Source: Pirellulaceae bacterium (GTDB taxonomy: Bacteria > Planctomycetota > Planctomycetia > Pirellulales > Pirellulaceae). Taken from it: a stretch of 64,000 nucleotides of DNA. The stretch lies in assembly GCA_023382975.1 (NCBI GenBank), contig JAHDXO010000041.1, positions 37,352-101,351 of the forward strand, written 5' to 3'. Below are positions 47,168 through 55,735 of the stretch, one piece after another. The translations under genes and the position numbers were made by a program. Each line of letters begins with the position of its first letter. The first letter of the stretch is position 1. Below the pieces are notes generated by a model that worked only from the letters and a program-made list of their open reading frames with translations, searched no databases and was not told the DNA's origin.

Positions 47168-48349
47168 ATGAGACACCTTGGCACTGCAGCGCTGGCTGCG
47201 TTGTTGCTCTGCCCGTTCGTTGCGCCGGCTGCCGAAGGTCCGGCAGGAATTTCTCCGACCCAGCCGGCCGCGGGGCCGTTCGTGAAGATCGACCAAGGCT
47301 ATATGGTGCCCTACACGATGACCATTCCCGGGTCGGAAGTGAAGTACGAGATGATTCCGATCCCGGGAGGCAAATTCAAGATGGGAAGTCCGGCGACGGA
47401 AGAGAATCGCGGCGACAACGAGGGTCCGCAATTCGAAGTGACGGTCAAACCGTTTTGGATGAGCAAGTACGAACTGACTTGGGGCGAATACAAGCAGTAC
47501 ATGGCGATGTACGGGGTCTTCAAGGAATTCGAAGCCAAGAAAATCCGGCCGCTCACCGACGACACCAAGATCGACGCGATCACGGCGCCAACGGAACTGT
47601 ACGATCCCAGTTTCACCTACGAGTTTGGAGAAGAGCCGCGGTTGCCCGCCGTGACGATGACTCAGTATTCGGCTCGGCAGTACACCAAGTGGCTCAGTGG
47701 CATCACGGGCCATTTCTATCGACTGCCCTCCGAGGCGGAATGGGAGTACGCCTGCCGCGCCGGAACCGATACCGCCTACAGCTTCGGCGACGATCCGGCC
47801 GACCTGGACGACCATGGTTGGTACTACGACAACTCGGACGATGTCCCGCACGAAGTTGGTCAGAAGAAGCCGAATCCATTTGGCCTGTACGACATGCATG
47901 GCAACGTGGCCGAGTGGGTGCTGGACGAGCTGCTCGACGATGGCTACGCCAAGTTCAAAGGCGGCAGTGTCACGGCCGAGGACGCGCTGGTTTGGCCCAC
48001 GAAGTTGATTCCCCGCGTGATCAAGGGCGGTTCTTGGGAAGACGATGCGGAAGCCTGCCGGTCGGCCGCACGCCTTGGATCGGAAGAGGAAGACTGGAAA
48101 CAGGGCGATCCGAATTTGCCGCTCAGTCCCTGGTGGTTCACCGACGATCCGACCCGAGGCATCGGGTTCCGCATCATGCGGCCACTGGACGTTCCCGCGA
48201 CGAAAGAGGCCAAGGAACGCTACTGGGCAGCCGACGTGGCCGAGATCAACGAAGGCGTAGACAACCGGATGCAGGACGGCCGCGGTGCGATGGGAGTCAC
48301 GGATCGCGAGTTGCCGGCCGCTATTCAGAAGATGCGCGAAGGCTCTTGA
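47168..48349 (+). CDS. Exported SUMF1/FGE-fold protein without the catalytic cysteine pair
   Basis: 393 residues. A Sec signal peptide (about 1-22) precedes a formylglycine-generating-enzyme fold (about 55-350): IPGGKFKMGSP, YELTWGEYKQYM, YRLPSEAEWEYACRAGTD, NPFGLYDMHGNVAEWV, and RVIKGGSWEDDAEACRSAAR. True FGE has two cysteines after the GGS motif; here only one Cys, in CRSAAR, is seen there, so sulfatase-activating chemistry is unlikely. It may instead be a binding or structural member of the superfamily. AAAGGAAA precedes the ATG. The ApbE gene starts 19 bp later. It lies close to the sulfatases, which probably use another FGE. Confidence 0.8.
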   Translation: MRHLGTAALAALLLCPFVAPAAEGPAGISPTQPAAGPFVKIDQGYMVPYTMTIPGSEVKYEMIPIPGGKFKMGSPATEENRGDNEGPQFEVTVKPFWMSKYELTWGEYKQYMAMYGVFKEFEAKKIRPLTDDTKIDAITAPTELYDPSFTYEFGEEPRLPAVTMTQYSARQYTKWLSGITGHFYRLPSEAEWEYACRAGTDTAYSFGDDPADLDDHGWYYDNSDDVPHEVGQKKPNPFGLYDMHGNVAEWVLDELLDDGYAKFKGGSVTAEDALVWPTKLIPRVIKGGSWEDDAEACRSAARLGSEEEDWKQGDPNLPLSPWWFTDDPTRGIGFRIMRPLDVPATKEAKERYWAADVAEINEGVDNRMQDGRGAMGVTDRELPAAIQKMREGS

Positions 48350-48368
48350 CAATGAACCGGAGACCTTT

Positions 48369-49394
48369 GTGACGCTGTCCTGGGCGATTGCCGTGCTGCT
48401 TGCGGGCAGCGCGGCCGAGCAAGAGGTGCTCGAACGGTATCGGGACGTCCGCCCCGCCATGGGTTCGACGTTCGAAATCGTACTGTATGCGCCCGACGAA
48501 TCGGTCGCGCAACGGGCTTTCGACGTCGCCTACCAACGGATCGACGCTTTGAACCGCGTGTTCAGCGACTACGATTCCGAAAGCGAAGCCAGCCGCTTGA
48601 GCCGCGAAGCTCCCATGGATCGCTCGGTGCCGGCGAGTCCCGAGATGCTCCATGTGCTACAGTACGCGGTGCGGTTGAGCGAGACGACCGCGGGCGCGTT
48701 CGATGTCACGGTCGGGCCGCTCAGCCGTCTCTGGCGCCGGGCGCGCCGGCAGGGACAACTGCCGTCTCCGGAACGGCTTGAAGAAGCCCGCGCGGCGGTG
48801 GGTTATCGGCACCTCGAACTTGCCAACGGCGATCAGCGGCTCCGGCTGACCGCCGCCGGAATGCGTCTGGATTTCGGCGGGATCGCCAAAGGGTACGCTT
48901 GCGACGCTGCCCTGGCCGCCATGCGTAGCGCGGGAGTGACGCGGGCCTTGGTCAACGGCGGCGGAGACTTGGCCCTGGGCGAGCCGCCACCGGGACAGAC
49001 CGGTTGGCGAATCGGAGTCGCACCGCTCCAGCCTGACGCTCCACCCAGTCGAGTTCTGCATCTGGCTCGCTGCGGAGTCGCGACGTCGGGAGATGCTTGG
49101 CAGTTCACAGAGATCGACGGGGTCCGCTACTCCCACATCCTCGATCCGCGTACGGGACTGGGCATCGAGAGTCGCAGCAGCGTGACGGTCTTGGCCCCTG
49201 ACGGCATGGCCGCCGACGCGCTGGCTTCGGCGGTCAGCGTCCTCGGACCACAGCGCGGCCTGGCGCTGATCGAGGCGACGGCCGGAACCTCCTGCTTGAT
49301 CGTTGCCGTGGTCGCGGACGAGGTGAAGACTTACTCGTCCAAACACTTTCCTGCGGGCGACGTCGCCAATAGGAACGGGCCTGATGAAGAATAG
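48369..49394 (+). CDS. apbE: FAD:protein FMN transferase (ApbE)
   Basis: 341 residues. Probable GTG start with GGAG seven bases upstream, then a signal-like N-terminus (LSWAIAVLLAGSAA), so it acts outside the cytoplasm. The ApbE motifs follow: MGSTFEIVLYA near 30, AFDVTVGPLSRLWR near 118, LDFGGIAKGYACD near 170, VNGGGDLALG near 198, ATSGDAW near 235 and SHILDPRTG near 255. ApbE attaches FMN to threonine of exported flavoproteins using FAD. No Rnf or Nqr subunit is nearby, so the target is unknown. Paired with the SUMF1-fold gene. Confidence 0.9.
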   Translation: MTLSWAIAVLLAGSAAEQEVLERYRDVRPAMGSTFEIVLYAPDESVAQRAFDVAYQRIDALNRVFSDYDSESEASRLSREAPMDRSVPASPEMLHVLQYAVRLSETTAGAFDVTVGPLSRLWRRARRQGQLPSPERLEEARAAVGYRHLELANGDQRLRLTAAGMRLDFGGIAKGYACDAALAAMRSAGVTRALVNGGGDLALGEPPPGQTGWRIGVAPLQPDAPPSRVLHLARCGVATSGDAWQFTEIDGVRYSHILDPRTGLGIESRSSVTVLAPDGMAADALASAVSVLGPQRGLALIEATAGTSCLIVAVVADEVKTYSSKHFPAGDVANRNGPDEE

Positions 49395-49515
49395 GGGACA
49401 GGCCCCACCGACACCGACGCTGCCGAAGCATGCGGGTCCGGCCATTCGCGTCGCGCCTTGCACATCGAGTCCGATCATGTACCATCGGTTCGATTCCCAG
49501 GCCGTGGCCGACATC

Positions 49516-50973
49516 TCACTCTTGGGCTCCTCGCGTGGCTTTCCTCTTTCCTTTCTTGGGTAGCTCGACGGCCGGATCGAAATCGGGATTGGGCTGCATC
49601 ATGTCCGCGCCGACTTCCCGCCGCCAGGCGTCCAGCTCGCGGCGCAATTGGTCGGCGAGTTCCGGTTCTTCGGCAGCCAGGTCGGTAGTTTCGCCCAGAT
49701 CGCCGGCCAGATGGTAGAGCTGCAGTCCGGCGGGGTCGTAGGTCTCGATCAGCTTCCAGTCGCCCTTGCGGATGGCACCCTGAGGTACGGTCTCCGGGTG
49801 ATTGTTGTAGTGGGGAAAATGCCAGAACAGCGACTGGCGCGGCAGCGAGTCGGCGTCGCGCAGCAACGAGGCCAGGTTCAGCCCGTCCAAGTGCTGGTGC
49901 GGGCGCATCGGCTGGCCCGTTACGGCCAGGATGGTCGGGTACAAATCCGAACTGATCACCGGCTCGGACACCACCCGCCCAGGGACGGCCCATCCGGGCC
50001 ACTTGATGATCATCGGGACGCGGATGCCGCCTTCCCAGTAGGTGCCTTTGTGGCCGCGCAGCGGAGCATGGTTCGTAGCTCGCCAGAATCCGCCGTTGTC
50101 CGAAGCAAAGATGATGACGGTATTCTGATCGAGTCCCAGTTCCTTGAGTGTTCCCATCACGCGGCCCACGCTTTCATCCACGCTTTCGATCATCGCCGCA
50201 TAGACCGGATCGCCTTGGCGCTGGGCCTCGGGAACCTGCTCGTACTTGGCGACCATTTCCGGCTTGGCCTGCAACGGCGTATGCACCGCGTAATGCGAGA
50301 AGTACAGAAAGAACGGCTCGTCCTTGTGCTCGCGGATATACCGCACCGCTTCGTCGGTCAAGCGATCCGTCAGGTACTCGCCCGGTTGGCCGTCCGGCAA
50401 CACGTTCCATCGGGCTCGCAGGGCCGTCGTGGGAATCGGCCAGTCGCCTTGGTAGGGATAGAAGAAATCACCCGGGGCACCGTGGGCGTTTCCCCCGATG
50501 TTCAGATCAAAACCGTGATGCTCCGGCAGCGAAAACGGTGGGCCGCCCAGATGCCACTTGCCGATGCTAGCGGTGCGGTAGCCCGCCTCGCGCAACGCCT
50601 CGGCGATGGTGATCTCCTCCAGCGGCAAGTCGCGCAGAAACCGGCCCTCGCGCAGGCGAGACTTCGGGTTCCAACGCCCGTCCGGAGTCCAATTGGTCAT
50701 CAGCAGGCGTGCAGGATACCTCCCGGTCAGGATCGCCGCCCGCGTCGGCGTGCAAACTCCGCAAGCCGCATACGCGTCCGTGAAACGCACGCCTTCGGCA
50801 GCCAACCGGTCGATGTGCGGCGTCCGGTAGTAGGTGCTGTCCTGGCAGCCAAGATCCATCCAGCCCAGGTCGTCGATCAGAAACAGCACGATGTTGTTGC
50901 GCCCAGACTCGGCCGATTGCAGGCCATTCGGCACTCCGGACACCAATGCTATCAAGAGCAAGAACCGTGTCAT
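49516..50973 (-). CDS. Exported sulfatase (Cys-type, arylsulfatase A-like)
   Basis: 485 residues with a Sec signal peptide (about 1-21). The catalytic loop is CGVCTPTRAAILTGRYPA, with the formylglycine-precursor Cys near 72 (C-x-P-x-R). Metal ligands are plausible in IVLFLIDDLGWMDLG near 28 and FASDNGGFWRATNH near 287. The C-terminal tail is basic (PKKGKRKATRG). It needs formylglycine modification by an FGE; the nearest SUMF1-fold protein lacks the needed cysteines. AAGGAA precedes the ATG. Likely removes sulfate from a host glycan; substrate class not readable from sequence. Confidence 0.92.
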   Translation of the reverse strand: MTRFLLLIALVSGVPNGLQSAESGRNNIVLFLIDDLGWMDLGCQDSTYYRTPHIDRLAAEGVRFTDAYAACGVCTPTRAAILTGRYPARLLMTNWTPDGRWNPKSRLREGRFLRDLPLEEITIAEALREAGYRTASIGKWHLGGPPFSLPEHHGFDLNIGGNAHGAPGDFFYPYQGDWPIPTTALRARWNVLPDGQPGEYLTDRLTDEAVRYIREHKDEPFFLYFSHYAVHTPLQAKPEMVAKYEQVPEAQRQGDPVYAAMIESVDESVGRVMGTLKELGLDQNTVIIFASDNGGFWRATNHAPLRGHKGTYWEGGIRVPMIIKWPGWAVPGRVVSEPVISSDLYPTILAVTGQPMRPHQHLDGLNLASLLRDADSLPRQSLFWHFPHYNNHPETVPQGAIRKGDWKLIETYDPAGLQLYHLAGDLGETTDLAAEEPELADQLRRELDAWRREVGADMMQPNPDFDPAVELPKKGKRKATRGAQE

Positions 50974-50990
50974 GCTGATTTCCTTCGCGA

Positions 50991-51064
50991 GTGAAATCTT
51001 TCACCTAATCTTTCACCTAATCTCCTTTTACGGCCCTCGACCCGGCAAGATTAAGTGAAAGATT
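50991..51064. repeat. Tandem and inverted repeat upstream of the sulfatase gene
   Basis: A 12-base unit AATCTTTCACCT is repeated in tandem at 50995-51023, preceded by the palindrome GTGAAATCTTTCAC (50991-51004). An inverted copy with one mismatch lies at 51048-51064 (AGATTAAGTGAAAGATT). It falls in the 134-bp gap between two sulfatase genes and could be an operator or a small repeat element. Confidence 0.75.
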
Positions 51065-51107
51065 ATGGAGCTCTTCGTCCCAGAGTCGCCCCCGATGCGT
51101 AGCCATC

Positions 51108-53510
51108 TCACTTTCGATCCACACGCGTACGCAGCACGTCGTCCATCTTCCTACGCAATCGATTTAGAGCTTCCGCATAGTCCGGGTGGTCGAGCACGTT
51201 TTCCTTTGCGACCAGCAGCGAGCCTCCGCCGAAGGCACTGTCCGCCGATGTGTAATCATACAATTCCTCGGCGCGGGTCCTTCGCACCGGCCACTCGACC
51301 CAGCGGGTGTAGCGATGCGTCGGGGTGCGAATCGAGTAGCCCATCACCTCCTGCCCGTTCGGCCGCCACGGTCGGGGGAATTGGCTGAGTGCATAATCGC
51401 GGGTGCGAGCGGTCGGATCTTGCAACATCGGCACAAAGCTGTGTCCATCCAGTTCCGCCGGCGGCGTCAGCCCGGCCAGCGCGACGAGCGTAGGATAGAT
51501 GTCCAACGCTTCCACCAGCGCGTCGGTGGGCACGCCCGGTGCCGCCATGTCCGGAACGCGGATTATCAACGGCACGCGCGTATCGAGTTCGAAATTGGTG
51601 CCTTTGCACCACCGATCTTCTTCGCCCAGTGCGAAACCGTGATCGCCCCACAGCACGACAATGGTGTTGGCGTGCAAGGCGAGTTGCTCGAGTGTCTCCA
51701 GCAATTTTCCCACCTGCGCGTCGATGTAGCTGACACACGCATAGTGGCCGTGCCGCAGCACACGTGCCTGGTCGGCAGACACGCGTTCATCGTCCGGGAT
51801 GTCTCGGTAGCCGCCCAGTTCCCGATGGGTGTGGTAGGCGATCTCCGGCGCGCCATCAATCCCGGCCGGGGGCTCTTGAAAATCGAACACGGCCGGATCG
51901 TAGAGGTCCCAGTACTTCTTGGGCGCGTTGAATGGCAGGTGCGGTTTGAAGAAACCCACGGCCAGAAAGAAAGGCTGCGATTGCTGCTGAAGATCCTGCA
52001 AGGTCCGGATCGCCAGATCGGCCAGCTTACCGTCCGCGTACCCGTCATCCCCCACGTCAGCCGCTTCGAAGGCCACGCCCTTGCCCTCCTGGCCGTCGCT
52101 CTTCTGCAAGGCGTAATTCCGCCAACCATCGCCGCGCAGAATGCTGGGAACCGACCATGAAGACGGATCCTCCTCGCGCTCCCTGCCGCTGAACACCTTG
52201 CCCAACCCCTGAGTGTGATAGCCGTTGTTCTTGAACAGTTGTGGCAAGGTAACCACATCGGATAGCGCGTCGCGGAAGAGATGTCGGTTATGCCACACCC
52301 GGATGTTGTCCGGCAGACGCCCGGTCAACAAGGATGCCCGTGACGGACCACACACGGCCTGCTGGATGTAAGCGCGTTGAAACAGTCGTGAATGTTGGGC
52401 CAGCCGATCGATGTTCGGTGATTGGACCAGCGCATCGCCGTAGCAACCCAGCGAGGGACGCAGGTCGTCGATGGCGATCAGCAGCACGTTGGGGCGAGCA
52501 GGCTCCGGCGACGCATCCGCCGCCGACAGCGCGGTTGGCATGGCCAGCAGGGCTGCAAGAATCGCAATCGTTTCCGTCTTCATGTTTATCTCCTTTGTGG
52601 CTTCGCCGGGGCTCACACAACCCGACGAAGCAGATGTTTCCTTTCGGCGTGGTATTTTCAGCGTGCAGAGAATCAGTGCTGTCGCCAATACAAATAACCC
52701 AGGGATCAACGCATTCATCCGCTGTCTGAACACGGGATGCGCTAAGACATTGTGATAGGACCAATCGTCGTACGGGTCGGTGGCGGTTCCGAAATGCAGC
52801 AGTCCGGCAGTTTCCCGATTAGGATGGCTTCGCTCATGCCTCCGGTATTCAAGCAACCCGGCTTGAATCTGCGGTTTGGCTGCGTCGGTGGAGTGAGCGA
52901 AGACGAATTTTAACGGATCGAAATCGAAATCGGAATCACGCAACCATCGGAAAGCGTTGTATTTCAAGCTGGTAGAGTAGCCCCACGTGTCGCCTACGTC
53001 TTCTTTTCCCAGTAACTCAAGCAACGGGATGACATCGGCCTCCGTGGGTGGAAGGCTGACATGAACGTCCACGGTAGCAAAACCATCTTGAATCCATTTC
53101 TCTTGAGACTTGGCTTGGTTGCTCTCCCACCACTGCAACCACGCGTCGGCCTCTTCGCCGACATTCTGATTGGTAATCGTCGTGAATGCGGTTGCTTGAT
53201 GCCCGACGAAGCAACTGGATATGTCATCTCCCGGTTGGAGGCGCGCCAGAGCCCAGGCCAGGAATTTCTTGTCGCCATAATGGCCAGCAGGTGCAAAGTC
53301 ATCGTGCGTCCACCCCCAGCACTGAATGCTCGTCCTGACTTCGTGCCAATATCCTTCTGCCGAATGCCGACGGACCCAGTCGGGGTCTTGGGTGCGAAGC
53401 CAAGGTCCCATCTGGTAGTGCCAGACGAAAGCGATGCCTCCCGAAGCGAACAACAGCAGCGCGGCGACGATTCGCACCGCCGCTCGCCAGTGGTACAGGA
53501 TCAGCTTCAT
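51108..53510 (-). CDS. Iduronate-2-sulfatase-like sulfatase in frame with an N-terminal membrane protein
   Basis: A single 800-codon frame. The first ~309 residues are a distinct protein: one membrane helix near 11-28, an exported Trp-rich part (ADAWLQWWESNQA), a second helix near 275-293 and a short basic linker. From residue 310 (ATG at 52583, preceded by AGGAGATAAAC) comes a complete sulfatase with its own signal peptide (IAILAALLAMPTALSAAD), catalytic AVCGPSRASLLTGR (Cys near residue 76 of that part), LLIAIDDLRPSLG and WGDHGFALGEEDRW. So either two genes lost the stop between them, or one fused gene with an internal start. The sulfatase half most likely is made from 52583. GAGGTG lies before the upstream ATG. 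Confidence 0.85.
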   Translation of the reverse strand: MKLILYHWRAAVRIVAALLLFASGGIAFVWHYQMGPWLRTQDPDWVRRHSAEGYWHEVRTSIQCWGWTHDDFAPAGHYGDKKFLAWALARLQPGDDISSCFVGHQATAFTTITNQNVGEEADAWLQWWESNQAKSQEKWIQDGFATVDVHVSLPPTEADVIPLLELLGKEDVGDTWGYSTSLKYNAFRWLRDSDFDFDPLKFVFAHSTDAAKPQIQAGLLEYRRHERSHPNRETAGLLHFGTATDPYDDWSYHNVLAHPVFRQRMNALIPGLFVLATALILCTLKIPRRKETSASSGCVSPGEATKEINMKTETIAILAALLAMPTALSAADASPEPARPNVLLIAIDDLRPSLGCYGDALVQSPNIDRLAQHSRLFQRAYIQQAVCGPSRASLLTGRLPDNIRVWHNRHLFRDALSDVVTLPQLFKNNGYHTQGLGKVFSGREREEDPSSWSVPSILRGDGWRNYALQKSDGQEGKGVAFEAADVGDDGYADGKLADLAIRTLQDLQQQSQPFFLAVGFFKPHLPFNAPKKYWDLYDPAVFDFQEPPAGIDGAPEIAYHTHRELGGYRDIPDDERVSADQARVLRHGHYACVSYIDAQVGKLLETLEQLALHANTIVVLWGDHGFALGEEDRWCKGTNFELDTRVPLIIRVPDMAAPGVPTDALVEALDIYPTLVALAGLTPPAELDGHSFVPMLQDPTARTRDYALSQFPRPWRPNGQEVMGYSIRTPTHRYTRWVEWPVRRTRAEELYDYTSADSAFGGGSLLVAKENVLDHPDYAEALNRLRRKMDDVLRTRVDRK
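52581..52596 (-). promoter_or_regulatory. Internal ribosome binding site and start codon of the sulfatase
   Basis: Reading the minus strand, AAAGGAGATAAAC leads into ATG at 52583. The next residues form a signal peptide, so the sulfatase is probably initiated here despite the open frame upstream. Confidence 0.75.
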
Positions 53511-53566
53511 CGTCAGAACACCTCTTGTCGCCTCCGAAAACGCGAGCTAGTTGTTCCAGCAAACCG

Positions 53567-54108
53567 TCAATCCGTCTTGGGCTTACTCTTCTGTTCTGCC
53601 CTGGGGGACACATTGCGAGCATCGGTCTTCGCCGGCCATTTGGCCAAGTCTGCCTTGACGGACGCATGCTCCGGTCTGCCGGCCAGATTGGTCCACTCGT
53701 GTGGATCGTTCTGATGATCATACAGTTCCTCGCCACCATCCGCGTAGCGGATATAACGCCAGCGTTCGCTGTGCGCTGTATGGTTGCCCGGTGCGCGGCC
53801 TCGGCTCGGTCACACCTGGCGCAACGACGATCAGCGGGATGCGCGTCGAGCGTTCTCACCGTGTGAACTTGTGCAGTTGGTATTTCTCGCCGAAGTGCCA
53901 GCCGTCGTCCGATCAGAATACGACGACCGTGTTGTCCGCTTGGGTGCTGGCGTCCCCTGCATCCAGCAGGCGTCCGGCGAATACATGTCGAAGTACTTGC
54001 GCGGAGTGTATCAAGGCAGGTGCGGCAGGTAGACGCCTGCGGCCAAGAACAGCGGCGAGGATTCGGGGAGTGCCTGGGCATCGTTCGCCCCGAAACGGCA
54101 CTGGGTTC
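53567..54108 (-). pseudogene. Decayed sulfatase pseudogene
   Basis: Minus-strand pieces in shifting frames match a sulfatase: FGANDAQALPESSPLFLAAG, then PRKYFDMY, then GRLLDAGDASTQADNTVVVF, SDDGWHFGEKYQLHKFTR, ERSTRIPLIVVAPGVTEP, and finally SERWRYIRYADGGEELYD down to a stop at 53567. The catalytic N-terminal part is absent, two internal deletions are needed, and stop codons TGA stand where sulfatases usually have tryptophan (after LPHLP at 54011, after NTVVVF, and after HKFTR). It lies just upstream of the sulfatase reading frame and is probably a dead paralogue. Confidence 0.85.
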
Positions 54109-54180
54109 CTTGAAATCTCGCCGGTTAGCGGCTAAAGTGGGACATGGTGATTCACTTTCCCGATCCAGGGGGATTTTTTG

Positions 54181-55548
54181 ATGTCCGGGAAGAGCGTGCC
54201 TGAGAAACGCAGTACCTCGCGACGAGGTTTCCTGAAAACATCCTCGTTGCTGATGGCGGGCGGTGCCGTGGCCGGCGGCCTGAGTATTGCCCGGATGGCA
54301 CATGCCTTTGGCAGCGACACGATCAAGATCGGTTTGGTCGGCTGCGGCGGACGCGGAGCAGGTGCCGCGGTTCAAGCCCTGAACTCCACATCGAAAGAGG
54401 ATCTGAGCCCGAACGGGCCAGTCAAACTGGTCGCCATGGGCGATGTGTTCGCGGATCGGCTTCAGAGTGCGTACCGTTCGATCAAGGGCAAGCACGCGGA
54501 CCAGGTGGACGTGCCGCCGGAACGGCAGTTCACGGGCTTCGACGCTTACCAACAAGTGCTCGACAGCGACATCGATCTGGTGATTCTGGCGACGCCGCCC
54601 GGATTCCGTCCATTGCACTTCGAAGCTGCGGTCAAGGCCGAAAAGCACGTGTTCATGGAGAAGCCGCTGGGCACGGACGCTCCGGGAATCCGGCGACTGT
54701 TGGCCGCGAACGAAGAAGCCAAGAAGCAGGGGCTGATGGTGGCCGTTGGTTTGCAGCGGCACCACGAAGCCAAGTACCAGGAGACGATCGCTCGCTTGCG
54801 CGACGGAGCGATCGGCGACATCGTGTGTACGCGGGTTTATTGGAACGGCGGAGGCGTTTGGGTGCGTCCGCGGCAGGAAGGGCAAAGCGAACTGGAGCAC
54901 CAGATGCGCAACTGGTACTACTTCAATTGGCTCTGCGGCGACCATATCTGCGAGCAGCACATCCATAACCTGGACGTCAGCAACTGGTTGATGGGCGGCC
55001 CGCCTTCGGATTGCAACGGCCAGGGGGGCCGCCAAGTCCGCACGGGGAAGGAATTCGGCGAGATCTTCGATCACCACTTCCTGGAATACACGTATCCCAA
55101 CGGCACCAAGATGTTCAGCCAGTGCCGCCACATCCGCGGTTGCTGGAACAGTGTCTCCGAGCACGCGCACGGCACCAAGGGCCACGCCGATATCAGCGGC
55201 GCGAAGATTTACGGTCCCGACGGGGAATTGATCTGGAGGAGCAGCGGCGGCGGTGGTGGGCATCAGGAGGAACACTATCATCTGTTTGCGGCCCTCCGCC
55301 GCGGCGAAGTCTACAGCGAAGCAGATTTCGGAGCCGACAGCACCATGACCGCCATCATGGGCCGAATGGCCACCTATTGCGGCAAGACAGTCACCTGGGA
55401 CGAGGCTTGTCAGTCGCAACTGGCCCTGGCCGATTGCGACCGTCTGAGGTCGTTCGATGACGAAGCGCCCGTCAAGCCGCTTGCCCAACCCGCCGTGACC
55501 GAAGAACTGTATGAAATCGCCACGCCGGGCAAAACGAAAGCCTTGTAG
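54181..55548 (+). CDS. Tat-exported Gfo/Idh/MocA-family oxidoreductase
   Basis: 455 residues. A twin-arginine signal (TSRRGFLKTSSLLMAGGAV) leads to an NAD(P)-binding Rossmann fold (KIGLVGCGGRGAGAAVQAL near 50), and EKHVFMEKPLGTDAPG near 155 with the family Glu-Lys-Pro motif; HICEQHIHNLDVSNWL near 262 is the usual substrate-binding stretch. Such Tat-exported members are abundant in planctomycetes and act on sugars or sugar acids. AGGGGGA precedes the ATG at 54181; a TTG one codon earlier is less likely. Convergent with the FHA histidine kinase; next to sulfatases, so glycan breakdown is a fair guess. Confidence 0.92.
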   Translation: MSGKSVPEKRSTSRRGFLKTSSLLMAGGAVAGGLSIARMAHAFGSDTIKIGLVGCGGRGAGAAVQALNSTSKEDLSPNGPVKLVAMGDVFADRLQSAYRSIKGKHADQVDVPPERQFTGFDAYQQVLDSDIDLVILATPPGFRPLHFEAAVKAEKHVFMEKPLGTDAPGIRRLLAANEEAKKQGLMVAVGLQRHHEAKYQETIARLRDGAIGDIVCTRVYWNGGGVWVRPRQEGQSELEHQMRNWYYFNWLCGDHICEQHIHNLDVSNWLMGGPPSDCNGQGGRQVRTGKEFGEIFDHHFLEYTYPNGTKMFSQCRHIRGCWNSVSEHAHGTKGHADISGAKIYGPDGELIWRSSGGGGGHQEEHYHLFAALRRGEVYSEADFGADSTMTAIMGRMATYCGKTVTWDEACQSQLALADCDRLRSFDDEAPVKPLAQPAVTEELYEIATPGKTKAL

Positions 55549-55580
55549 GGATCGGCAATGAGATAATTGTCGCGGGATTT

Positions 55581-55636
55581 GTGGTCGTCACGCTCCGCCG
55601 TGACGACAGGTCATCACGGCGGAGCGTGATGACCAC
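55581..55636. repeat. Near-perfect inverted repeat between convergent genes
   Basis: Arms 55581-55603 and 55614-55636 are 23 bp each with one mismatch, sharing CACGCTCCGCCGTGA, around a 10-base loop. It lies between the oxidoreductase (+) and the histidine kinase (-). It may act as a shared terminator or be a REPIN-like element. Confidence 0.85.
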
Positions 55637-55735
55637 ATTGAAAATCCGACAGTGATTTATTTGCCGATCCAAGGCAGATCGCGGGGAATCGCCAACCCGC
55701 AGCGCTGTGGCCGGATTCGCGAAAACTCGCATCCG

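Noticed and set aside
47168..48349. Functional formylglycine-generating enzyme for the sulfatases
   Set aside because: The expected active-site cysteine pair after the GGS motif is not present.
53567..54108. UGA read as tryptophan
   Set aside because: Normal TGG tryptophan codons and TGA stops are used in neighbouring genes, and the remnant also has deletions and frameshifts.
53299..55488. Long minus-strand frame opposite the Gfo/Idh/MocA oxidoreductase
   Set aside because: Shadow of the plus-strand gene; the real minus-strand content there is the sulfatase pseudogene in other frames.
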